From Sandarakinorhabdus sp. (lineage in GTDB: Bacteria; Pseudomonadota; Alphaproteobacteria; Sphingomonadales; Sphingomonadaceae): 35,932 bases of DNA. The stretch is from positions 1 through 35,932 of the forward strand of contig JAIMJL010000023.1 of assembly GCA_020693225.1 (NCBI GenBank), written 5' to 3'. Under the pieces are notes generated by a model, which saw only the letters and a list, made by a program, of their open reading frames with translations, was not told the DNA's origin and made no database searches. The translations under genes and the position numbers were made by a program. Position 1 is the stretch's first letter, and each line of letters begins with the position of its first letter. This document shows positions 1 through 6,625 of this stretch, piece after piece.

Positions 1-1331
1 CTGCGATCCCCATAGAAGCGGTCATATTCCGCCTCACCCCGGCCGAAATCCGGATCGATCCCCTCCTGCGCTCCGGTATTGAAACGGGCCACCGTAGAAT
101 CCAAGGCATCCGGCGGAACCCCGATTGCCGCCGCCAGTGCGCGCAGGTCGGGTGCCACGGTCATCCAGTCTGGCACATCGGCACCGGGCATGGCGGTGGC
201 AACCGGATTCTGGCTCTTGTAAGCCTCGTCGAACAGCAGCCATGCAAGCCTGTTTGCATAGGAGTAGCTGGCCGGATCGAAGGCATGAAAGGCCCCGGCA
301 AGTGCGGAATAGTTCACGGCTTCGTTGCAGAAACGTTTGCCCTGGCCGTTGATGATGATGCTGCCCGGAAGGGTGCGTTCGATCAGCACCGGCACGGCCC
401 GTGGGGATCCGTCGTCCCAGCTTTCCTCGGTCACGATCGTCGGGCACCACCATGCGCTTGTCATGTTGCCGAGCGCTGCACCCGCCGCCATCGCCAGCTG
501 CAAGCCATCGCCGGTGTTGGTGGGGGGCGATGCCGGATGGGCAATCGGCCCGCGCAGGAAGCAGCGGGCGAGCTCGGCATTCCATTCGAAACCGCCGGTG
601 GCGATGATCACTCCGCGCCCGGCTATCAAATTTTCCGATGCCGACATTTCTACTCCGACAACCCGCCCGTCGGTCACCACAAGCGCCCGCACGCCCATGC
701 CCAGCCGGATTTCCACCCCGGCCTTCAGGCACGCTTCCAGAAGACCGGCCACCAGCGATTGCCCGAAGCCGCGCTCGTCGCGCCCCACTCGCGCCGCCAG
801 GATTTCGCCAGCCGGCATGGCCGTCGCCCCGCCCAGTGGCGTTTCCGCGACCGTCAGGGGATAGACGGTGCCGACCGTGATCCGCTCTTTCCATTTGCCC
901 AGTTCGGAATAGGGAAACAGCCCGCTGTCTAGCGCGCGTCCGCCCTGCGGCCGCGCCCCGGGGCGATCCATATAATAATCCGGATAGCCTTGCAGCGGCG
1001 TCAGTCGAACCCGGCTGTTCGCCTCCAGAAAGCGCATGGCCGCAGCGGCATTGTCTACAAAGGCTTCCAATGTCTCCGCCCGGATGTCGCCACCTTCCAG
1101 CGCATGAAAATAGGCCAGCGCCTGCTCCCGGTCATCTGGATCGGATGCATCGATATGGTCATTCATCGGCGCCCAGATGATGCCGCCGGAAACGGCGGCG
1201 GTCCCGCCAAGCTTGTTAGACTTTTCCAGTATCAGCACCCGCGCGCCGAGGGCGGATGCCGCGAGCGCCGCCATCATGCCGGCCGCCCCTGCCCCGATGA
1301 CGATAACATCGGCCGCTTCCGCCTGCTGCAT
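1..1331 (-). CDS. FAD-dependent oxidoreductase, 3-ketosteroid dehydrogenase-like (C-terminus cut by window edge)
   Basis: The frame is open from an ATG at 1331 down to base 1, giving about 443 residues with the C-terminus missing. The start is preceded by GGGAGG. The N-terminus has a Rossmann dinucleotide motif (GAGAAG at residues 13-18), an acidic residue at the end of beta-2 (E36), and the GGTAAVSGG stretch (42-50) typical of the FAD_binding_2 family (fumarate reductase / KstD). A PDYY motif at 117-120 and a Tyr after a later NEA motif lie where 3-ketosteroid Delta1-dehydrogenases carry catalytic tyrosines. This is from family knowledge, not an alignment. KstD enzymes introduce a ring double bond using FAD. 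The gene is divergent from the TonB receptor operon and probably shares its control region. Fumarate-reductase-like or other ene-forming flavoproteins remain possible because the C-terminal catalytic part is not visible. Confidence 0.85.
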   Translation of the reverse strand, partial: MQQAEAADVIVIGAGAAGMMAALAASALGARVLILEKSNKLGGTAAVSGGIIWAPMNDHIDASDPDDREQALAYFHALEGGDIRAETLEAFVDNAAAAMRFLEANSRVRLTPLQGYPDYYMDRPGARPQGGRALDSGLFPYSELGKWKERITVGTVYPLTVAETPLGGATAMPAGEILAARVGRDERGFGQSLVAGLLEACLKAGVEIRLGMGVRALVVTDGRVVGVEMSASENLIAGRGVIIATGGFEWNAELARCFLRGPIAHPASPPTNTGDGLQLAMAAGAALGNMTSAWWCPTIVTEESWDDGSPRAVPVLIERTLPGSIIINGQGKRFCNEAVNYSALAGAFHAFDPASYSYANRLAWLLFDEAYKSQNPVATAMPGADVPDWMTVAPDLRALAAAIGVPPDALDSTVARFNTGAQEGIDPDFGRGEAEYDRFYGDR

Positions 1332-1408
1332 GATGAGCCTCCCGCACTGCTTGACGTGAAACTCCACGCAATGTCGGGCTGGCGCACCTGTTCATATCAA
1401 TAACTGCC

Positions 1409-1423
1409 CAATACGCGGTATTG
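1409..1423. promoter_or_regulatory. Perfect inverted repeat, candidate operator A
   Basis: CAATAC and GTATTG form 6-base perfect arms around GCG. The site lies in the 187-base region between the divergent KstD-like gene (start 1331) and the TonB receptor (start 1519). It is a plausible binding site for a dimeric regulator. The regulator is not in the window. Confidence 0.45.
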
Positions 1424-1428
1424 CCACG

Positions 1429-1451
1429 CCATAAGCAAAGCCATCTTATGG
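1429..1451. promoter_or_regulatory. Perfect inverted repeat, candidate operator B
   Basis: CCATAAG and CTTATGG form 7-base perfect arms separated by 9 bases, 5 bases after operator A. It lies in the same divergent control region, 68 bases upstream of the TonB receptor start. The arm sequence differs from operator A, so two different proteins, or an operator plus an mRNA hairpin, are possible. Confidence 0.45.
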
Positions 1452-1518
1452 TAAACGGGATAGCGCAGGCAGATCGGCCACAAGAGCAGTCGCCAGCGCA
1501 GCTTTGGGGAGAAGACCG

Positions 1519-3828
1519 ATGCACTCGACACATGCTGTTCTGAAACTGGCCTTGTTGTGCGGTGGCGCGATGATCAGCACCGTCGCAACCGCCCAGGAAA
1601 GCGTGGCCGCCGCGCCCGCTGGGGCAGAGCGCGTGGATGGTCTGGGCGATATCGTTGTCACCGCGCGGTTCCGCAGCGAAAATCTGCAAACAACGCCATT
1701 GTCCGTCAGCGCGCTCGACGCCAGCAAGTTGCAGACCTTCGTGGTTGTCGATGTGCAGAGTGTACAGCGCTTCCTGCCGAATGTGCAGCTCAGCCGCATC
1801 GCCTTTGCCGGCAATGCGCTGGGTGCCTCCATCCGCGGCATCAGCTTTGCCGATCTGGAAAAAACCTTCGATCCGGCCATCGGCGTGGTGATCGACGGCG
1901 TGTTCCTTGGCACCAACACTGGTGCCAACGTCGATTTCGTGGACGTGGAATCGATCGAGGTTCAGCGCGGGCCGCAAGGCACGCTCTATGGCCGCAACAC
2001 CATCGGCGGCACGATCAGTGTTCGCCGTACACGGCCCACCGGTGAGCTTGGCGTGCGGCTGCACGGCCGCTACGGCAGCTTCAACACCTATGATCTGGAT
2101 GCGATCGTCAATCTGCCGAAAATCGGCGATGTGATGTCGGTCAAGCTGTTTGGCCTCAGCCGCAAATCCGACAGCTTCACCCGCAACCGGACCACCGGCG
2201 AGCGCGAGGACGGGCGCGATTACTGGAATGTCGGCGGCGCCGTGCTGCTCGATCTCGGCCCGGATACCACCCTGCTGGCATCGGTCGATTATCAGCAGGA
2301 TCGCAGTTTTTTCCCCTCGGTCATCAACCTCACCAAGGCCAACGGCCTGCCCTTTGGTGGGGGCGGCACCATCTGCGACTTCACCAACGCCATCGGTTTT
2401 GGCGATCTCGCCTGCGACACGCAGGGCGTGATCCGCCAGCGCGCCGAGGACTTCAAGATCGCCAACACCAGCATTCCGTTTCTGAGCTGGATCGAAGGCT
2501 GGAATACCTCGTTCGAGTTCAAAACCCGGTTCGGTGATTGGGACCTCACTGCCGTTACCGGCTATCGCAGCACCCACGATCAGATCGTCGAAGAAAACAG
2601 CGGCACCCCGCCGGTGCCAATCGCACCCGGCGTGACCCTGCCTTTGTTCGTGGCCGCGCGCGACCAGAGCTACAAGCAGTTCAGCCAGGAAATCCGCCTG
2701 GCCGGCGAAGTGACCGACTGGATGGATCTCATTGTCGGCGTCTATTATCTGCACACCGACTACAATATCCGGCCAGCCGTGTATCAAGGCGCACGCACCG
2801 GCAGCGCTTTCCTGTTGAACGGCCCGATCCAGAGCTTCACGGCGGCGCAGAAGCTGGACAGCTATGCCATTTTTGCGGAATCGATTTTCAACCTGTCAGA
2901 CACGGTTCGGCTGACGGTCGGCGGCCGCTACACAACCGAAACCAAGAAATTCAACATCCAGCAGTCCAGTGCACCAGCCTTCACCGCCGAGGCGGAAGCA
3001 ACCTGGAGCGATCCGACCGGCCGGGTCATCCTGGATTGGCGGCCGAACGACGACACGATGTTCTATGGCAGCTGGTCGCGCGGCTTCCGCTCGGGCGGTT
3101 TCAACGGCCGCGCCACCTCCGCCACCTCCATCGGGCCCTATGATCCGGAGCGGGTGGACAGTTTCGAGGCAGGCATGAAGGCAGACTTCGCCGATGGTAC
3201 CATTCGCTTCAACCCGGCGGTGTTCTGGGCGGAATACACCAACAAGCAGGAAGAAATTATCCGCGCCAGTGGGGCGGCCACCGAAACCATCGTCGAAAAT
3301 GCCGCATCCGCGCGGATCCGCGGCATCGAGCTGGACTTCCAGGCACGGCCGATCCCCGAGCTGTTGCTGCGAGCGTCGGGAGGCTATCTCGATGCCAAAT
3401 ACAAGAGCTTCCTGATCCCCGACCTCGCCAATCCGGGCAAGGAAATAGACGTGGCGGATCAGCGCAATTTCCGCCGTGCGCCGAAATGGACGCTGTCTGC
3501 CGGCGGGGATTATACGCTGGGTCTGAACGAGCAGAACGACCTCAACCTGGCGATCAACTTCGCTTATATCGACGCAATCACCACCTCGCCGCAGAAAGAC
3601 CCGACCGGGGACCGTCGCGACATCATCGACAGCCACAGCAGCCTCGATGTCACGCTGGCCCTGCTGCACAGCAGTGATACCATCAAGAATCTGCGCATCA
3701 GCGCCTATGGCCGCGACCTTTTGAAAGGCGGAGGACGGTTGAGCAATACGCTCGATGCCGGGGTGTTCTGGTTCGGCGTGGTTTCGCCGCGGCGTGAAAT
3801 GGGCATCGAGGCGACGCTGCGCTTCTAG
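1519..3828 (+). CDS. TonB-dependent outer-membrane receptor
   Basis: This is a 769-residue receptor that would import a substrate across the outer membrane using TonB/ExbBD energy. The ATG at 1519 is chosen over an upstream in-frame TTG (1504) because GGGGAG sits just before it and a clean signal peptide follows, with likely cleavage after ATA near residue 26. A TonB-box-like segment (DIVVTAR) follows, then a plug domain with the RGPQGTLYGRNTIGG signature, then a long beta-barrel that ends in a terminal aromatic (LRF). It heads the plus-strand catabolic run. The next gene starts 22 bases after its stop. The genes downstream suggest that it takes up the substrate of the SDR and Rieske enzymes. 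The ligand cannot be read from sequence. Confidence 0.93.
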   Translation: MHSTHAVLKLALLCGGAMISTVATAQESVAAAPAGAERVDGLGDIVVTARFRSENLQTTPLSVSALDASKLQTFVVVDVQSVQRFLPNVQLSRIAFAGNALGASIRGISFADLEKTFDPAIGVVIDGVFLGTNTGANVDFVDVESIEVQRGPQGTLYGRNTIGGTISVRRTRPTGELGVRLHGRYGSFNTYDLDAIVNLPKIGDVMSVKLFGLSRKSDSFTRNRTTGEREDGRDYWNVGGAVLLDLGPDTTLLASVDYQQDRSFFPSVINLTKANGLPFGGGGTICDFTNAIGFGDLACDTQGVIRQRAEDFKIANTSIPFLSWIEGWNTSFEFKTRFGDWDLTAVTGYRSTHDQIVEENSGTPPVPIAPGVTLPLFVAARDQSYKQFSQEIRLAGEVTDWMDLIVGVYYLHTDYNIRPAVYQGARTGSAFLLNGPIQSFTAAQKLDSYAIFAESIFNLSDTVRLTVGGRYTTETKKFNIQQSSAPAFTAEAEATWSDPTGRVILDWRPNDDTMFYGSWSRGFRSGGFNGRATSATSIGPYDPERVDSFEAGMKADFADGTIRFNPAVFWAEYTNKQEEIIRASGAATETIVENAASARIRGIELDFQARPIPELLLRASGGYLDAKYKSFLIPDLANPGKEIDVADQRNFRRAPKWTLSAGGDYTLGLNEQNDLNLAINFAYIDAITTSPQKDPTGDRRDIIDSHSSLDVTLALLHSSDTIKNLRISAYGRDLLKGGGRLSNTLDAGVFWFGVVSPRREMGIEATLRF

Positions 3829-3850
3829 GAAGATCGGGGAGAGCGGACAT

Positions 3851-4654
3851 ATGGGACGACTGGCTGGCAAGGTTGCCATCATAACCGGAGCCGCCAAGGG
3901 GTTGGGCGAAGCCGACGCAAAGCTGTTTGCGGCACAGGGTGCGAAGGTCATCGTCACCGATGTGGACGTGGCGGCCGGAGAACAGGTGGCAGTACGCATC
4001 GGCGGCCAGTTTCATCGCCTCGATGTTCGCCACGAGGCCGAATGGGAAGCACTGATCGCCCGGGTTGTGGCCGAGCATGGCCGGCTGGACATCCTGGTGA
4101 ACAACGCCGGCGTGGTGGAAATAGGCACGCCTGAATCGGTCAGCGAAGCCGGCTACCGCTTCGTGATGGCGGTCAGCGTCGATGGCACTGTGTGGGGCTG
4201 CAAGCACGCCATCCCTGCCATGCGGGCGTCCGGCGGCGGCTCGATCATCAACATGGCCTCGATCGCTTCGCTGCAAGGCGAACCCTATGTTGCCGCCTAT
4301 TGCGCCGCCAAAGGCGCAATCGAAGCCTATACCCGCGCCGTCGCCGTCTATTGCGCGCAAGGGCAAATGAACATCCGCTGCAATTCCGTGCACCCGTCCG
4401 GTATCGATACCCCCATGGTGCGGTCGATGCCCGACAAGGTGGCGCAAGCCGACTTGCCAACCCTCGGCGAGCAGGGCCAGGGGGCCGGGTTGAACCGGCT
4501 CGGCGAGCCGGAGGACATTGCCCACATGCTGCTGTATCTGGCATCCGACGAGTCGCGCTTCGTGAGTGGTCAGGCCTTTGTCATCGACAACACCGCCTCG
4601 ATTACCGAAGGCATTGTGCCGAACGGGTCCGGCAAATCGGCCAGCGGAGGCTGA
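3851..4654 (+). CDS. Short-chain dehydrogenase/reductase, hydroxysteroid dehydrogenase-like
   Basis: This 267-residue classical SDR would oxidise or reduce an alcohol/ketone with NAD(H). The cofactor motif TGAAKGLG is at 12-19. Asp37 after beta-2 favours NAD over NADP. NNAG is at 84-87, and catalytic Ser137, Tyr150 and Lys154 are present (MAS...YCAAK). The spacing, the INMAS segment, the NSVHPSGI segment and the LASDES segment resemble Comamonas 3beta/17beta-hydroxysteroid dehydrogenase as I recall it. Cyclopentanol-type dehydrogenases are close alternatives. An oddity is that the helix-4 position, usually Asn in the N-S-Y-K tetrad, appears to be Ser109 (VSVDG). The ATG at 3851 is used; the longer frame from 3755 would overlap the receptor gene. 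It is the second gene of the operon and is followed 3 bases later by the NTF2-like gene. Confidence 0.9.
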   Translation: MGRLAGKVAIITGAAKGLGEADAKLFAAQGAKVIVTDVDVAAGEQVAVRIGGQFHRLDVRHEAEWEALIARVVAEHGRLDILVNNAGVVEIGTPESVSEAGYRFVMAVSVDGTVWGCKHAIPAMRASGGGSIINMASIASLQGEPYVAAYCAAKGAIEAYTRAVAVYCAQGQMNIRCNSVHPSGIDTPMVRSMPDKVAQADLPTLGEQGQGAGLNRLGEPEDIAHMLLYLASDESRFVSGQAFVIDNTASITEGIVPNGSGKSASGG

Positions 4655-4657
4655 AAC

Positions 4658-5215
4658 ATGGCCTATGATTTGGCAAAACTGTCTGCCCGCGCGGATATTC
4701 TCGATATTCTGGCGCTCTATACCCACATCATAGACCGGCGGATGTGGCACCGGATGGGCGATTGCTTCCATGACGATGCCAGCTTTCGCTTCGGCGCCAT
4801 CAACGGCAGCTGGCAGCAGTTCGTGGCCGCCGCGCGCGGGGTGATCGATCCGCTCCGCATGTCGCAGCACAAGCTGGGGCAAACGCTGTTTGCCATCGAT
4901 GGCGATCTGGCGATGACCGAAACCTATATGGTCGCCTATCACCGGGTGGCAGCCGATGCCCCGGCAGACGCGGTGTTTCCTGGCGACGGCACCGAGCGCG
5001 ACATCGTGATCGCCGGCCGTTATATCGACCGCTTCGAACGCCGCGGCGGGGTGTGGAAAATCGCGTCGCGAACAGGGCTGACCGACTGGCGCCAGGATGC
5101 ACCCTCCATGGACGCTGGCCTCTATGGCCTGCCGGCCGACTGGCGCGGTGGCATCGGCGAGGCAGACCCGGCGCATGCGGTGTGTCGCCTGCGCGATTCG
5201 CTGGGAGGCGTATGA
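4658..5215 (+). CDS. NTF2/SnoaL-like protein (dehydratase-like or oxygenase small-subunit-like)
   Basis: This is a 185-residue single-domain alpha+beta protein of the SnoaL_4 / NTF2-like superfamily. Residues seen that match the scytalone dehydratase / BaiE pattern are Tyr21, Asp26 (YTHIIDRR), His71 (SQHKLGQ), and a C-terminal arginine before TDW. BaiE and the Sphingobium enzyme Hsh2 of this fold dehydrate 7-hydroxysteroids. Beta subunits of ring-hydroxylating dioxygenases share the same fold and size. GGAGG precedes the ATG. Its TGA overlaps the start of the Rieske alpha gene (ATGATGA context), implying translational coupling. The coupling favours a role with the oxygenase, while the visible Tyr/Asp/His favour a dehydratase. 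Neither is proven. Confidence 0.8.
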   Translation: MAYDLAKLSARADILDILALYTHIIDRRMWHRMGDCFHDDASFRFGAINGSWQQFVAAARGVIDPLRMSQHKLGQTLFAIDGDLAMTETYMVAYHRVAADAPADAVFPGDGTERDIVIAGRYIDRFERRGGVWKIASRTGLTDWRQDAPSMDAGLYGLPADWRGGIGEADPAHAVCRLRDSLGGV

Positions 5216-6540
5216 TGGCAGACTATTCTCCGCCGCCAGCAGGCGTTGATCGCCGCAAGGCGCCCGAACCCGCGCTGGTTACTGGGCCGATCGAAGGCGA
5301 CCGATACAAAAGCCGCGAATTCGCCCAGCGGGAATGGAACGGCTTGTGGACGAAAGTTTGGCTTGTCGGCGCGCTGGAAAGCGACATGCCGGATGCCGGC
5401 GATTTCATGACCGTGGAGCTTGGCAGCGAATCCATCCTGCTGGCGCGCGGCGATGACGGCAGGGTCCGTGGCTTTTACAATGTGTGCCAGCATCGCGGAA
5501 ACCGCCTGGTGGAGGGGGAGCAGGGGTCGCTCGCCGCCTTCACCTGTGCCTATCACGCTTGGCGCTGGGGCCTTGATGGCAGCCTGCTGTCTGTTCCGGA
5601 CGAAGCGGATTTTCCGCAAGGCTCGCCTTGCGGCAAGCTGCGGCTGGAGCCGGTTCGGGTGGAAAGCTTTGCCGGTTTCATATGGTATTGTCTCGATCCG
5701 GACGCCGCGCCGCTGGCAGACTTCCTCGGCGAAGTGGCCGATCACATCGCCAGCTACCGGATGGAGAATATGGTTCGCACCCACTGGGTCACGGTTGAGG
5801 GGCAGTTCAACTGGAAGTGCGTGCAGGACAATTTCAACGAAAGCTATCATCTGGAGTTCGTGCATCCGCAAACCCGTTTCATCATGGAAACGCGCGGGAT
5901 GGAGCACCAGCAGGATCTCTATCCCACCGGCCATGCCCGCATCCTGATCGAAGGCTGTCGCCCGGATCCGCGCTATGCCGACGACCCGGCAGTTGCCGAG
6001 GGAATGCGCGAAGAGCTGGACTTCTGGGGGCTTGATGCCGCGGATTTCGCCGGCCAGGCAACCGACATGCGGGCGGCCCTGCAACGACGCAAGCGCGAGC
6101 TGGGCGCCGAAAAGGGCTATGATTTCGGCCGCTTCAGCGATGACCAGCTGACCGATCACTATCACTACTCCATCTTCCCCAACCTTTCGCTCAGCCTGAA
6201 GCCCGATGGCTGCATCTTCCTGCGCGCCAGCCCGCACCCCGATGATCCGGCCAAATGCCTGTTCGACATGTGGTATTTCACCCTGTTTCCCGAAGGCGTC
6301 ACCGAATATCACTCACACACGATGGATGAGATGGTGTCGGTGGATGCACAGGTTCCGCATGTCACCGGCATCTGGCCGGAGGTGTCCTGCGGCCCGGCGA
6401 TTGATCAGGATGTCCGCATCTGGAACGCCCAGCAAAAGGGGCTTTCCTCGCGCGGCTATCGCGGCGGCTATCTGGCCTGGCAGGAAAGGCGCGTGCGCTA
6501 TCTGCATCAAACGCTCGATCGCTGGCTCGATGCTTCGTAA
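5215..6540 (+). CDS. Rieske non-heme iron oxygenase, alpha subunit
   Basis: This 441-residue oxygenase would hydroxylate an aromatic or alicyclic substrate with O2 and electrons from a ferredoxin/reductase. The Rieske [2Fe-2S] site is Cys91-x-His93 and Cys111-x2-His114, with the classical 17-residue spacing. The mononuclear iron site is in DNFNESYHLEFVH, with likely ligands His212 and His217 and bridging Asp205. The third ligand is probably Asp399 (QDVRIWNAQQKGL). Start codons at 5212 and 5215 are both possible. 5215 is preferred because GGGAGG is 6 bases upstream. It overlaps the stop of the NTF2-like gene. No ferredoxin or reductase gene is in the window, so electron donors must come from elsewhere. 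Confidence 0.93.
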   Translation: MADYSPPPAGVDRRKAPEPALVTGPIEGDRYKSREFAQREWNGLWTKVWLVGALESDMPDAGDFMTVELGSESILLARGDDGRVRGFYNVCQHRGNRLVEGEQGSLAAFTCAYHAWRWGLDGSLLSVPDEADFPQGSPCGKLRLEPVRVESFAGFIWYCLDPDAAPLADFLGEVADHIASYRMENMVRTHWVTVEGQFNWKCVQDNFNESYHLEFVHPQTRFIMETRGMEHQQDLYPTGHARILIEGCRPDPRYADDPAVAEGMREELDFWGLDAADFAGQATDMRAALQRRKRELGAEKGYDFGRFSDDQLTDHYHYSIFPNLSLSLKPDGCIFLRASPHPDDPAKCLFDMWYFTLFPEGVTEYHSHTMDEMVSVDAQVPHVTGIWPEVSCGPAIDQDVRIWNAQQKGLSSRGYRGGYLAWQERRVRYLHQTLDRWLDAS

Positions 6541-6625
6541 GTTTCGCGCGAGGGGCTAGCTGGCACCTGCCGCCTTGTGGCAAGAGGGTGTTTATGCTTG
6601 CCCCTCGATCCCGAAGCGAATCCGC

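Noticed and set aside
1216-2787. Minus-strand open frame across the KstD start and the receptor
   Set aside because: It runs through the divergent promoter and opposes the receptor, which has a signal peptide and a TonB plug.
6541-6625. Terminator between the Rieske and E1 genes
   Set aside because: Only a weak TGCC...GGCA pairing exists without a T-run, so readthrough into E1 is more likely.
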